Notes under the pieces: model-generated | Seen by the model: only the letters and a program-made list of their open reading frames with translations | What the model was told of the DNA's origin: nothing | Database searches by the model: none | Translations under genes and position numbers: made by a program | Shown: positions 1 through 7,945 of the stretch, one piece after another | How the letters are laid out: every line of letters begins with the position of its first letter | Position numbering within the stretch: position 1 is the first letter of the stretch | IMG/VR virus record: IMGVR_UViG_3300047553_000142 | Span: 1-28,529 of that record | Source of the DNA: a virus | DNA: 28,529 nt | Strand: one strand, 5' to 3'

Positions 1-1
1 C

Positions 2-1069
2 AAGCGCCCAGCACAGCAAGCCATGCCAGGTTCAACCGTTGTATTCTCACTTTACAACGACTTGGCTGCTGCTACTTCAACACTCGGCGAGACAACAGAT
101 GTCACAGCCGTAGCACTACCAGATGTTTCAACAGTTTCTGTCACACTAGAAGAAAAGGGTAACGGCGCACTTGTTACACGCAAGTTGCAGTTGTTCTCAC
201 TTTCAGATGTTGACCCAGCAGTTGCAGACATCATTGCCTACAACATGGCAGACTCTATTGACCAACTTGCAATGTCAGCACTTAACGGCGGAACTTATGT
301 TCAGTACGCAGGTGCAACAGCAACATCAACTGCAACTGTTACAGCAGCAGCAACTGTTGACTCAGCAGACATCCGCAAGATTGTTGCAAAGATGCGTTCA
401 CGCAAGGCTGTTCCACGCGAGGGTAACCTTTACTGGACAGGTATCCACCCAGAAGTTTCACACGACCTTCGTGCAGAAACAGGAAATGTGGGCTGGCGCG
501 ACATCCATGCACAGACAGATTCAGGTCAGGGTAACCTCTGGGCTGGAACTATCGGTACATACGAAGGTGCTTTCTTTGTTGAAACTAACCGCATGTACTC
601 TGCTAAAACAGGTGCAGACCAGACAGCACTCGCAACAACAGCAGCAACAGTAGCAGGAACATCAGCAGGGTTCACACTCGGCGTTGCTTCATCTTCTGTT
701 ATTGCAAACCGCGCAGAAGTTGGCGACAAGATTTCAGGAACAGGCATCGGAAGCGGTGCAAAGATTTCTGCAATCTCAACATCAGGTTCTACAACAACAA
801 TCACTGTTGACACAGCACACTCTGCTGCAGTTACAGTTTCAACTGTTGTTACAGTAACTCCAGTAACCCGCGTATTCAGCACAATCATTGCTGGAAAGCA
901 GGCACTTGCAGAGGCTGTAGCAGTTGAGCCAAATGTTGTTATCGGACCAGTCACCGATTCACTCATGCGTTTCCGACCAATCGGTTGGTACGGCGTACTC
1001 GGATTTGCTCGCTACCGCGAAGCATCTCTATACCGCATTGAATCAGGTTCTTCAATCGCAGCATTGTAG
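2..1069 (+). CDS. Major capsid protein (5' end missing)
   Basis: Probable HK97-fold major capsid protein of the N4-gp56-like type, forming the icosahedral shell. The frame is open from base 2, reading KRPAQQ before the first methionine at 23, so that ATG is probably internal and the true start lies upstream of the window. Family-like features are the early GSTVVFSLYNDL segment, the ALVTRKLQ strand, and the HPEVSHDLRAETG...WRD and GTIGTYEGAFFVETN segments. Between about nucleotides 620 and 870 there is a Ser/Thr/Gly/Ala-rich insertion with a GTGIGSGAKISAIS-type beta pattern, likely a surface-exposed domain. The normal capsid fold resumes at TRVFSTIIAGKQALAEA. It is followed by a strong hairpin. 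Family assignment is by pattern recognition only. Confidence 0.8.
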   Translation, partial: KRPAQQAMPGSTVVFSLYNDLAAATSTLGETTDVTAVALPDVSTVSVTLEEKGNGALVTRKLQLFSLSDVDPAVADIIAYNMADSIDQLAMSALNGGTYVQYAGATATSTATVTAAATVDSADIRKIVAKMRSRKAVPREGNLYWTGIHPEVSHDLRAETGNVGWRDIHAQTDSGQGNLWAGTIGTYEGAFFVETNRMYSAKTGADQTALATTAATVAGTSAGFTLGVASSSVIANRAEVGDKISGTGIGSGAKISAISTSGSTTTITVDTAHSAAVTVSTVVTVTPVTRVFSTIIAGKQALAEAVAVEPNVVIGPVTDSLMRFRPIGWYGVLGFARYREASLYRIESGSSIAAL

Positions 1070-1076
1070 TTGCAAT

Positions 1077-1104
1077 GGGGGGCAGGGCTTCGGCTCTGCT
1101 CCCC
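1077..1104 (+). promoter_or_regulatory. GC-rich hairpin after capsid gene
   Basis: A 12-bp stem (with two G-T wobbles) closes on a c(TTCG)g tetraloop, starting GGGGGGCAGGGC and returning GCTCTGCTCCCC. No T-run follows, so it is not a canonical terminator. It could be an mRNA 3' stabiliser or partial attenuator that raises capsid yield relative to the small genes downstream. Confidence 0.6.
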
Positions 1105-1124
1105 TCTAACTAAGGACATAAACT

Positions 1125-1379
1125 ATGTATAGATTCACAACACCCACTGTAGAAGAAACGCCAGCAGGCGGTGGTCCTTTGTTTTCTCGTATGACTTTAA
1201 ATCAAGGCGTTACTGTCCTTCGCACGCAGGGTGTGTATTCCTCCTACAGATACCCTTCGCAGGGCGAAGTATTGGCAGCAGAAGAAGTTTATTTAGGTGG
1301 GCATATCTACGAAGTAGATGATGCTGCAGCAGCCCGTTTAACCGCAGCAGGTTACGGAGAGTTCTTGGAGGCAATTTAA
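1125..1379 (+). CDS. Small virion-region protein, unknown
   Basis: 84-aa protein that I do not recognise. It starts 20 nt after the capsid hairpin behind a TAAGGACATAAACT leader (AGGA as ribosome site), and its TAA overlaps the next ATG by one base. The sequence is soluble, with no membrane segment. It has a Gly/Pro-rich N-terminus, a central GVYSSYRYPSQGE segment and an Ala-rich acidic C-terminal helix (DDAAAARLTAAGYGEFLE). This C-terminal pattern, a two-residue acidic step followed by 'A..L.AAGYG', is seen in small phage head proteins. Position just after capsid suggests a head-completion or decoration role, which is inference only. Confidence 0.7.
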   Translation: MYRFTTPTVEETPAGGGPLFSRMTLNQGVTVLRTQGVYSSYRYPSQGEVLAAEEVYLGGHIYEVDDAAAARLTAAGYGEFLEAI

Positions 1380-1651
1380 TGGCATGTAGAAGTGGCTGTC
1401 CAACGCAAGACCACACCAACTGGGGTGAGTGTCTGCGAGCATCAAACCTTGTCTTTGGTACAGGGGATGCAAACTCAGCAGTAACAATGCCTAAGAAAAA
1501 GTTTGAAGCAGAATTACAAGCGTACAGAGATGCTAGACGACAAGGCATCCAGCCGACTGGAACATCAATGGCAAAGGTACAGCAAGCGGTAGAACTCTCC
1601 AACAAGGTTGGCAAAGCCTTCGATGGAGACTCAAGAGGATTCAAGAACTAA
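1379..1651 (+). CDS. Conserved small phage protein, CPTQDH type
   Basis: 90-aa protein translationally coupled to the preceding gene (TAATG overlap). The N-terminus has three cysteines in MACRSGCPTQDHTNWGECL, an arrangement I have seen in unnamed proteins of other actinophage structural regions. The rest is a charged helical stretch (KKKFEAELQAYRDARRQG) followed by an amphipathic helix. The Cys/His/Asp-rich start could bind a metal, but only three cysteines and one histidine are present. Likely a virion-associated or assembly protein; function unknown. Confidence 0.7.
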   Translation: MACRSGCPTQDHTNWGECLRASNLVFGTGDANSAVTMPKKKFEAELQAYRDARRQGIQPTGTSMAKVQQAVELSNKVGKAFDGDSRGFKN

Positions 1652-1661
1652 AGGAGGAGCA

Positions 1662-1910
1662 ATGGCAGCAAAGAAGAAACCTGTTGTAAGACAGAAAAAA
1701 GTTATAGACCTGGATACCTACTCCGCTCTTGATGCCTACGCGATTTCTATCAATGAATATTACAAGGCACTCAGGCGTGCAGGTTTCTCCGAAACTCATG
1801 CTTTCTGGCTTTTGTCAGATAGAGAGACTTACCCTGACTGGATTCTTCCAGCCAAACCATTAGAAAAAATATCAGGCAATGACTACGAAGAAGATGAGGA
1901 TGACGACTAA
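1662..1910 (+). CDS. Small acidic-tailed phage protein, unknown
   Basis: 82 aa when started at the ATG behind an excellent AAAGGAGGAGC ribosome site. An in-frame upstream ATG at 1608 lies inside the previous gene and lacks such a site. The N-terminus is very basic (MAAKKKPVVRQKK), the middle is helical and aromatic (ISINEYYKALRRAGFSE), and the C-terminus is a run of Asp/Glu (EEDEDDD). The bipolar charge could suit a protein that bridges DNA and a basic partner, but no family is recognised. Stop overlaps the next start. Confidence 0.7.
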   Translation: MAAKKKPVVRQKKVIDLDTYSALDAYAISINEYYKALRRAGFSETHAFWLLSDRETYPDWILPAKPLEKISGNDYEEDEDDD

Positions 1911-2056
1911 TGTGTATCGAGTGCGGATGCTATTCAACTAAAACACCTTATGGTGTTGGTGGTAGCGCAGTTAACAAGCCAGCAAAGGCTGACCCAAAGA
2001 AGTACAACTCTCTTAACACCAAACCAATGAAGGAGTCCGAATATGAAGATGACTAA
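1910..2056 (+). CDS. Tiny cysteine-rich protein
   Basis: 48 aa beginning MCIECGCYSTKTPYGVGG. The ATG overlaps the stop of the gene before (TAATG). The CxxCxC cluster at residues 2-7 suggests metal binding, although only three cysteines exist in the whole protein. The C-terminus is lysine- then acid-rich (KESEYEDD). The next gene starts 14 nt before its end in another frame, so these genes are tightly packed and probably coupled. Function unknown. Confidence 0.65.
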   Translation: MCIECGCYSTKTPYGVGGSAVNKPAKADPKKYNSLNTKPMKESEYEDD

Positions 2057-2201
2057 GAAGGCTGCAAAAGTCAAGAAGGTTATGGGTGAGTACAAGAAGG
2101 GAACCCTCAACTCAGGTAAGGGTGGACCCGCTGTTAAGTCACGCAAGCAGGCAGTTGCTATCGCAATGAGCGAAGCAAAGATGGCAAAGAAGAAGAAGTA
2201 A
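2043..2201 (+). CDS. DUF6496-like small basic protein
   Basis: 52 aa. The core KVMGEYKKGTLNSGKGGP followed by KSRKQAVAIAMSEA matches my memory of the DUF6496 family of short phage and bacterial proteins of unknown function ('GKL.SG...GP.VK.RKQA.AIALSEA'). It is strongly basic, ending in KKKK. It overlaps the preceding gene by 14 nt, and its TAA overlaps the next ATG. Nucleic-acid binding is plausible from charge, but this is inference. Confidence 0.75.
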   Translation: MKMTKKAAKVKKVMGEYKKGTLNSGKGGPAVKSRKQAVAIAMSEAKMAKKKK

Positions 2202-2458
2202 TGGCAGACCCAAGACTAAAGCGAGCAGGAGTATCAGGGTTTAATAAACCAAAGCGTACGCCTAGCCACCCAACAAAGTCACATGTAGTTGTGGCTAAGT
2301 CGGGAGACCAGGTTAAGACTATTCGCTTTGGTCAACAGGGTGTCAGTGGCGATAAGAAGCCAACGGCTCGACAAGCATCATTTAAAGCACGCCACGCAAA
2401 GAACATTGCCAAAGGCAAGATGAGCGCAGCGTATTGGGCGAATAAGGTGAAGTGGTGA
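2201..2458 (+). CDS. Small basic phage protein, AYWANKVKW type
   Basis: 85 aa, highly basic, with a C-terminal motif FKARHAKNIAKGKMSAAYWANKVKW (residues about 61-85). This resembles a short C-terminal motif seen in proteins of many uncultured phages ('F.ARH..N...GK.SA.YWA...KW'). The N-terminal half is a loose beta/basic region (KSHVVVAKSGDQVKTIRFGQ). ATG overlaps the stop of the gene before, and its own TGA overlaps the next GTG start. Biochemical role unknown. Confidence 0.75.
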   Translation: MADPRLKRAGVSGFNKPKRTPSHPTKSHVVVAKSGDQVKTIRFGQQGVSGDKKPTARQASFKARHAKNIAKGKMSAAYWANKVKW

Positions 2459-2613
2459 AAAAGAAAGCATTTTGGGATACAAAGAATCCAAATAAAAAGT
2501 CAACTCCTTTGACCGCATCTCAAAAGGCAAAGGCTAAGGCAATGGCGAAGAAGGCTGGGCGACCATACCCAAACCTAGTAGATAACGCAGCAGCAAAGCG
2601 AAAGGCTAAGTAA
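2455..2613 (+). CDS. Tiny lysine-rich protein (GTG start)
   Basis: 52 aa starting at a GTG that overlaps the previous TGA. Composition is dominated by Lys and Ala (SQKAKAKAMAKKAGRPYPN), with a KAGRPYPNLVDN motif in the C-terminal half that recurs in small phage proteins I have seen. Its TAA overlaps the next ATG. The whole set from 1910 to 2613 reads like a translationally coupled chain, which supports expression of such a short frame. Function unknown. Confidence 0.65.
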   Translation: MKKKAFWDTKNPNKKSTPLTASQKAKAKAMAKKAGRPYPNLVDNAAAKRKAK

Positions 2614-2879
2614 TGGCAACAGGAGCAGCAGGAAGCACGCTAGTCGGTGAACTTAATCGTCTTGCTGGCATCACAGACAAGGCAGCCTTTAAGGGGCTTC
2701 TGGGGGCTGCTAACGCCTATGCAGGAACAACTGGCAAGGGATTGCTAGGTGCCTTGAACTACAAGGCAAGCAGCAGCCGTCAGCCAAATGACTTCAAAGG
2801 CTTGACAGCAGTATGCAATGAACTGGCTGGAACCACAGGTAAGTCTGCCGTGGATGCCCTAAGGAGTATTAACCTATGA
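2613..2879 (+). CDS. Small protein with LAGTTGK repeats
   Basis: 88 aa with imperfect internal repeats: ELNRLAGITDKAAFKGLLGAAN, NAYAGTTGKGLLGALN and NELAGTTGKSAVDALRSI. Each reads as 'N.LAGTTGK..L.AL', probably a small helical hairpin module. I associate such repeats with small proteins next to tail or neck genes in actinophages. It overlaps the next gene by 4 nt (ATGAG), indicating coupled translation. Likely virion-associated; function not established. Confidence 0.7.
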   Translation: MATGAAGSTLVGELNRLAGITDKAAFKGLLGAANAYAGTTGKGLLGALNYKASSSRQPNDFKGLTAVCNELAGTTGKSAVDALRSINL

Positions 2880-3781
2880 GTACATTTAATCAACTTACTG
2901 AGCGCGTAGATACGCTGCTTCACGGATACTCCATCGCTAACGAAGCAAGCACATGGCTTACCACCAGCGCTACATCTACAACTACAACTCTTACACTTCA
3001 CGATATATCTGTACTAGGTCGTGGCTATATTCAAATTGGTGACGAGATTCTCTATGTTCACTCTGTTGACCCAGCCAATAGCCAAGTAACTATTGCGCCG
3101 TGGGGTAGAGGACAGCGCGGTACAACCGCAGCAGCACATAGTGCAAATGCACAGGTAACAGTATCTCCATTGTTTCCACGCAATGAAATTAAGCGTGCTA
3201 TCAATGACACAATCAACGCAATGTACCCAGGTATCTTTGGCGTTGGTCAGACAGAGTTTGCTTATATATTGGCAAAGACAACATACGACTTGCCAGATGA
3301 AGCAGAGAATATCCTTAACATCACACACGAAACAATCGGTCCATCTAAAGAGTGGCTACCAGTTCGTGCATGGAACTTTGACCGCATGGCTAATCCAACA
3401 GCGTTTGGAACTGGTGGCGAACTAGGTAAGAGCGTAAGTATTCTCGGACCAGTTATGCCAGGGCGCAAGGTCAATATTGCGTACTCAAAGCGACCAACAG
3501 TATTTACTAGCGGAGACCAAGAGTTCTCTACTTGGACAGGGTTGCCTAACTACGCAGAAGATGTAGTTATCTACGGAGCAGCCTTCCGCATGATTTCCTT
3601 TATTGACCCATCTCGCCTCGGTCCACAATCTGCAGCAGCAGATGCGCTTGACCAACAGCAAGCAGGTCGCAGCGGTGAAACAGTTTCACGATTCTTGTTT
3701 AACATTTATCAGCAGCGTTTAAACGAAGTTGCAGATAACCAACGCCGTCAATATCCAACTCGTTCCCACTATCAAAGATAG
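2876..3781 (+). CDS. Neck / head-tail connector protein (probable)
   Basis: 301 aa. The N-terminal third contains a beta-rich module (GRGYIQIGDEILYVHSVDP, then IAPWGRGQRGTTAAAHSANA) also found near the N-terminus of the next fibre protein. A middle helix (RNEIKRAINDTINAMYPGIF) resembles adaptor/connector proteins that have 'L...IN.AI..LYP.L'. The C-terminal part is beta-strand then helical (RFLFNIYQQRLNEVADNQRRQYP). Position between capsid and fibres and this architecture suggest a neck adaptor or tail-completion protein of a short-tailed phage. A GTTTAAAC site at 3717 lies in it, encoding Leu-Asn, the only copy in the structural block before 7.9 kb. Confidence 0.6.
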   Translation: MSTFNQLTERVDTLLHGYSIANEASTWLTTSATSTTTTLTLHDISVLGRGYIQIGDEILYVHSVDPANSQVTIAPWGRGQRGTTAAAHSANAQVTVSPLFPRNEIKRAINDTINAMYPGIFGVGQTEFAYILAKTTYDLPDEAENILNITHETIGPSKEWLPVRAWNFDRMANPTAFGTGGELGKSVSILGPVMPGRKVNIAYSKRPTVFTSGDQEFSTWTGLPNYAEDVVIYGAAFRMISFIDPSRLGPQSAAADALDQQQAGRSGETVSRFLFNIYQQRLNEVADNQRRQYPTRSHYQR

Positions 3782-3789
3782 GTAAATAA

Positions 3790-5628
3790 ATGGCAGCAGG
3801 AGACCCAGGTACACTAAAGAGGAATTATTCCGCTACCGCAGTAGAGACTTCTCTCGGTGGTGCTATTGCTTCTCAGACATCAGGTGATTCAAACACCTCT
3901 TTTGTTGTGGCATCCGTTTCAGGATTCCCTTCAACATTTCCATACACACTCCTTGTTGACCCTGATACAAACAAAGAAGAAGTAGTCACTGTATATGGCG
4001 GAACTGGTACAACGCTACAGGTATACCGCGGGCAAGATGGAACTGCAGCACCTGCTCACTCTGCTGGCGCAACTGTTCGTCATGGTATTTCAGCACGCGA
4101 GTTCAAGGAACTACAGACACACATTGCTGCTCGCGGTTTTGCTTCTGACTCAGGCATCCTATCTGGCGTAGATACACATGTTCATGGCATTGCTACTGGT
4201 GAAGGTGATGTAGTAGGTACACTTAAGACTCAGACTCTCACTAACAAGACTCTAACAAATCCTACAATTAACACACCTACAGTCAGCGCTTTAACGCTAA
4301 GCGATGCAAGCATTATCTTTGAAGGCGCTACCGCCGATGCTTACGAGACAACACTTACTGTAGTGGACCCAACAGCGGATAGAACTCTTACTCTGCCAAA
4401 CGCTACAGATACTCTTGTTGGTCGCGCAACAACAGACACTCTCACTAACAAGACATTAACTAGCCCAACAATCAATGGCGGTACTATTGCTACCGCTACT
4501 GTAACCAGTGCAACTATTGCATCTGGAACTCTTAGCACAGACTTGGTTGCTGGTGGCTATAAGGTAACTGGACTAGGCACACCATCTAGCACTGCAGATG
4601 CTGCTACTAAGGGTTATGTAGATACACAAATCTCTAATCTTGTAGATTCAGCGCCATCCACTCTTGACACACTTAATGAGTTGGCTGCTGCTCTTGGCGA
4701 TGACCCTAACTATGCAACAACTATTACAAACGCATTAGCAGCAAAGTTGTCACTATCTGGTGGCACAATGACTGGCGCTATTGCAATGGGTACAAACAAG
4801 ATTACTGGTCTTGGTACTCCAACATCTTCTGCTGATGCTACAACAAAAAACTATGTAGACAGCATCTTAGGTTCAGCAACTTCTGCTGAGGCTTCTGCTA
4901 CTGCTGCAGCAACTAGCGCTACATCCGCTGCTACTTCTGCTACATCTGCAGCGACCTCTGCTACTTCGGCTGCTTCATCAGCAAGTGCTGCAGCATCATC
5001 TGCAAGCGCTGCAGCCACATCAGCCTCATCTGCTCTTACAAGCCAGACTGCTGCAGCAACATCTGCAACCTCTGCTGCTGCAAGTGCAAGTGCTGCTTCA
5101 ACCAGCGAAACCAACGCTGCTGCATCAGCCACTGCTGCTGCTACAAGCGCAACATCGGCTGCATCTAGCGCAAGTGCTGCTCAGACATCATCATCGTCTG
5201 CAGCAACAAGTGCAATTAGTGCTTCATCTGCTGCAGCCAGTGCAACGGCTGCTGCTACATCAGAGACAAATGCTGCAGCATCTGCTGCAAGCGCAGCATC
5301 TGTTTACGATGCCTTTGATGACCGCTATCTTGGTTCCAAAACTTCTGCTCCATCTGTAGACAATGATGGCAATGCACTTGTTACTGGAGCAATTTACTTT
5401 AACTCAAGCACAGGTGTTATGTCGGTATGGTCTGGAAGCGCATGGGTAGCAATTAACTCTGCTACAGCGTACTCAGCGCCTACACTCGGTAGCACGCTGA
5501 TTTCTTCTGGAACAACAATCGGAACTCTCGAAGGAATAACAAAGTTAGTCTCAGTAACATACGCATCTCTTGATGCAAACAGCAAGGAACGCAACATCGA
5601 ACTCATGCAAATCATGGGCGCAATCTAA
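3790..5628 (+). CDS. Tail fibre protein with coiled Ala/Ser/Thr stalk
   Basis: 612 aa. Residues about 20-110 form a beta domain with the 'GG.GTTLQVYRGQDGTAAPAHSAGA' pattern also seen in the preceding protein. Residues 140-220 carry repeats TQTLTNKTLTNPTI / TDTLTNKTLTSPTI. Two 'KVTGLGTPSS..DAATKGYVD' modules (about 254-280 and 334-356) are classic tail-fibre repeats. Residues about 357-505 are an almost pure Ala/Ser/Thr tract in 7-residue steps, likely a trimeric coiled shaft. The C-terminus has a small beta tip with GAIYFNSSTGVMSVWSGSAWV. Role: receptor-directed fibre or fibre shaft. Next gene follows after 15 nt. Confidence 0.88.
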   Translation: MAAGDPGTLKRNYSATAVETSLGGAIASQTSGDSNTSFVVASVSGFPSTFPYTLLVDPDTNKEEVVTVYGGTGTTLQVYRGQDGTAAPAHSAGATVRHGISAREFKELQTHIAARGFASDSGILSGVDTHVHGIATGEGDVVGTLKTQTLTNKTLTNPTINTPTVSALTLSDASIIFEGATADAYETTLTVVDPTADRTLTLPNATDTLVGRATTDTLTNKTLTSPTINGGTIATATVTSATIASGTLSTDLVAGGYKVTGLGTPSSTADAATKGYVDTQISNLVDSAPSTLDTLNELAAALGDDPNYATTITNALAAKLSLSGGTMTGAIAMGTNKITGLGTPTSSADATTKNYVDSILGSATSAEASATAAATSATSAATSATSAATSATSAASSASAAASSASAAATSASSALTSQTAAATSATSAAASASAASTSETNAAASATAAATSATSAASSASAAQTSSSSAATSAISASSAAASATAAATSETNAAASAASAASVYDAFDDRYLGSKTSAPSVDNDGNALVTGAIYFNSSTGVMSVWSGSAWVAINSATAYSAPTLGSTLISSGTTIGTLEGITKLVSVTYASLDANSKERNIELMQIMGAI

Positions 5629-5643
5629 GGAAGGTAGTAACTA

Positions 5644-5958
5644 ATGGCTACAACAACTAAGGCTCTCGCTCGTACAGCAGCAGCCACTTCAAGCGGAACA
5701 CTATACACAGTGCCAGATACAAGCACACTTGCCATCGTTACCAACATTGTGTTGGCTAATGCAGCAACAAGTGCATCAACTGCAACTATTGCTATTGATG
5801 GAATTGTTATCGTACCTGCTGTATCTATCCCTGCTAACTCTGTAGTTGGGTTTGACATGAAGCAGGTTATCCCTGCCAATGCAACTCCTAAGACAATTAC
5901 AGGTTTTGCATCAACAACAGATGTAAAGATTCACATCAGCGGAGTGGAGATTAACTAA
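5644..5958 (+). CDS. Small beta-rich tail-associated protein
   Basis: 104 aa behind a GGAAGG ribosome site. The sequence alternates hydrophobic and Thr/Ser residues (TLYTVPDTSTLAIVTNIVLAN, then STATIAIDGIVIVPAVSIP and ITGFASTTDVKIHISGVEI), predicting an all-beta jelly-roll or sandwich. Similar short beta proteins sit between fibre genes in many phages and may cap or trimerise fibres. Its stop overlaps the ATG of the adhesin gene (TAATG). Exact function unknown. Confidence 0.75.
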   Translation: MATTTKALARTAAATSSGTLYTVPDTSTLAIVTNIVLANAATSASTATIAIDGIVIVPAVSIPANSVVGFDMKQVIPANATPKTITGFASTTDVKIHISGVEIN

Positions 5959-7511
5959 TGACATTTCAGCAATATCCTTCTAAGGGTGGCATCCCATCGG
6001 GCAATACTGCTGGTCGCCCATCAAACCCTGTAATTGGTGACACTTATTACAATGGTCAATTAGAAATCCTTGAGATTTTTAATGGCACTTCTTGGGTTGC
6101 ATCTTCTGCACCTCCTGCAACACCAACTATTGCAACACCAACAGATGCTTCTTCTGGTGATGCTTACACATCAACTGGTGGAAAATTATCAGTTGTATTT
6201 ACACCAGGTTCTGGTGGTGGAACGCCAAATCAGTATAATGCTTATACTACTTCTGGTGGATTCTCTGCTTCTTCTAGTTCCTCAACAGTAACTTTAACTG
6301 GATTAACACCAGGAACTGCCTATACTGTTTATGGTACTGCTCAAAATAATTTTGGTACTACAGTAAATACTGGTAACTCTGCTGCAGTAACACCAACAAC
6401 AAAACCACAGGCTCCTACTATTGGAACCACTACTTTAGCAAATGGTATTCCAGTTGTTAATTGGACACTTGGAAGTAATGGTGGAAAAAATCTTACATCT
6501 ATAACAATTACTCCATATCTTAATGGAACTACTGCTCAAACTTCACAAACAGCAGCAACAACAACTTCTACATCTCATACATTTACTGGCTTAACCGAAG
6601 ATGCTTCTTATACATTTACAGTTAAAACAACAAACGCTAATGGAGATAGTCAAAATAGTTCAGCATCCAACTCAGTAACTGTTGATGCTCAATTTATTTT
6701 AGGTGACTGGCTTATTATTGCTGGTGGTGGAAGCGGTGCTGCACCTGGTGGTGGCGGTGGTGCTGGTGGATACCGAACTGGAACAAATGTAACCATCACT
6801 AAAGGAACAAACTATACAGTTACTGTAGGCGCTGGTGGTGCATCTACTTCAAGTGGTAATGGAAACAAAGGTAGCAACTCTGTTTTTTCATCCTTTACAG
6901 CGACTGGCGGTGGTCGCGGTGCTGCTGGTGGCAACAATGGTGGTACTGGAGGCTCTGGTGGCGGAGGTCCTAGAGATGGAAGCGGAAACGGCGGTGCTGG
7001 CAACGAAGGTGGCTACACCCCATCAGAAGGAAACAATGGTGGTACCTCAACTGTTGGTCCATATATGGGTGGCGGTGGCGGTGGTGGAGCATCTGCTGTT
7101 GGTATCGGTGGCACTGGTGGTGTCTCAACTAGCGAAAAAGGCGGAGCAGGCGGTGCTGGCACTGCATCTTCAATTACAGGAACATCCGTAACCCGCGCAG
7201 GTGGTGGCGGTGGCGGTGCTGAGCAACCTACCTCTCAAGGCGGTGGCGCAGGCGGAGCAGGCGGTGGAGGCGCTGGTGGAAAAGATACCACTGGTGGCGG
7301 AAATGGAACTGCTAATACAGGCAGCGGTGGTGGTGGTTCGGGTACTCCAACTGCATCTGGAATAGGTGGTTCTGGTGTTGTTATTCTTTCTTATCCAACT
7401 GCCTCAGCAACAATTACGATTGGTGCTGGTTTAACTGGAACAACAGCAACAAATGGTTCAAATACAGTTGCCACAATTACTGCTGGCACAGGAAATGTGA
7501 GTTGGTCATAA
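5958..7511 (+). CDS. Adhesin: fibronectin-III domains plus polyglycine domain
   Basis: 517 aa. Residues 1-50 look like a fibre tip attachment module (GDTYYNGQLEILEIFNGTSWV). Two fibronectin type III-like domains follow (about 53-147 and 148-243), each ending in 'TF/TLTGLTPGTAYTVYGTAQNNFGTT'-type strands. From about 250 onward the chain is extremely glycine-rich (GGGGGAGGYRTG..., repeated GGTGG/GGAGG), ending with the strand GGSGVVILSYPTA. Glycine-rich tips of this kind in other phages fold as polyglycine-II sandwiches that bind the host surface. The gene is more AT-rich at third positions than its neighbours, possibly a recently exchanged host-range module. Confidence 0.82.
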   Translation: MTFQQYPSKGGIPSGNTAGRPSNPVIGDTYYNGQLEILEIFNGTSWVASSAPPATPTIATPTDASSGDAYTSTGGKLSVVFTPGSGGGTPNQYNAYTTSGGFSASSSSSTVTLTGLTPGTAYTVYGTAQNNFGTTVNTGNSAAVTPTTKPQAPTIGTTTLANGIPVVNWTLGSNGGKNLTSITITPYLNGTTAQTSQTAATTTSTSHTFTGLTEDASYTFTVKTTNANGDSQNSSASNSVTVDAQFILGDWLIIAGGGSGAAPGGGGGAGGYRTGTNVTITKGTNYTVTVGAGGASTSSGNGNKGSNSVFSSFTATGGGRGAAGGNNGGTGGSGGGGPRDGSGNGGAGNEGGYTPSEGNNGGTSTVGPYMGGGGGGGASAVGIGGTGGVSTSEKGGAGGAGTASSITGTSVTRAGGGGGGAEQPTSQGGGAGGAGGGGAGGKDTTGGGNGTANTGSGGGGSGTPTASGIGGSGVVILSYPTASATITIGAGLTGTTATNGSNTVATITAGTGNVSWS

Positions 7512-7894
7512 TGGCACATTACGCTTTTTTAGATAAGAATAATATCGTTACAGAAGTTATTGTTGGCGTTGATGAAAGTGAACTCATTGAAGGAAAGCAT
7601 CCAGAACAATGGTATGGTGAGTTTAGAAATCAACTGTGTAAAAGAACTTCATACAACACTGTAGGTAATCAGCACTCCTCTGGAGGCACTCCATTTAGAG
7701 GAAACTTTGCAGGAATAGGATATTACTATGATACAAACTTTGATGCATTTATTGCACCACAGCCATATCCATCTTGGAAGTTAAATTACGAAACTTTCAC
7801 TTGGGTTCCTCCTACTCCAAAACCAAACAATACGGATACATTGAAGTATGTATGGTCTGAACCAAACAAAGAGTGGGTCGGCGTAAGCCGTTAA
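7511..7894 (+). CDS. Fibre-associated phage protein, AGIGYxYD type
   Basis: 127 aa starting at the ATG overlapping the adhesin stop (TAATG). An in-frame TTG 9 nt upstream is less likely. It begins MAHYAFLDKNNIVTEVIVGV and contains NFAGIGYYYDTNFDAFIAPQPYPSW followed by LNYETFTWVPP. I recognise this as a widespread protein of marine and freshwater phages, usually next to tail-fibre genes; its role is unknown, possibly fibre assembly or receptor binding. The gene is followed by a hairpin holding a GTTTAAAC copy. Confidence 0.85.
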   Translation: MAHYAFLDKNNIVTEVIVGVDESELIEGKHPEQWYGEFRNQLCKRTSYNTVGNQHSSGGTPFRGNFAGIGYYYDTNFDAFIAPQPYPSWKLNYETFTWVPPTPKPNNTDTLKYVWSEPNKEWVGVSR

Positions 7895-7904
7895 TCCCAA
7901 CACC

Positions 7905-7937
7905 TGAGCATGTGTTTAAACTGCTCATTATTTTTTG
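7905..7937 (+). terminator. Possible attenuator with GTTTAAAC in the loop
   Basis: Inverted repeat TGAGCA (7905-7910) / TGCTCA (7922-7927) encloses an 11-nt loop that contains GTTTAAAC (7914-7921), followed by a T-rich run. The stem is short, and late genes continue downstream, so this is probably a weak attenuator, or a transcription stop that works only when the palindrome is bound or paired. Confidence 0.45.
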
Positions 7938-7945
7938 GAGTAACT

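Noticed and set aside
171-653. 160-aa Gln/Leu-rich frame inside the capsid gene
   Set aside because: It is an out-of-frame reading of the capsid's ACA/GCA-rich codons, with low-complexity Gln runs and no ribosome site.
4860-5310. CRISPR-like or tandem DNA repeats in the fibre gene
   Set aside because: The periodicity comes from Ala/Ser/Thr codons of a coiled shaft; units are irregular with no unique spacers.
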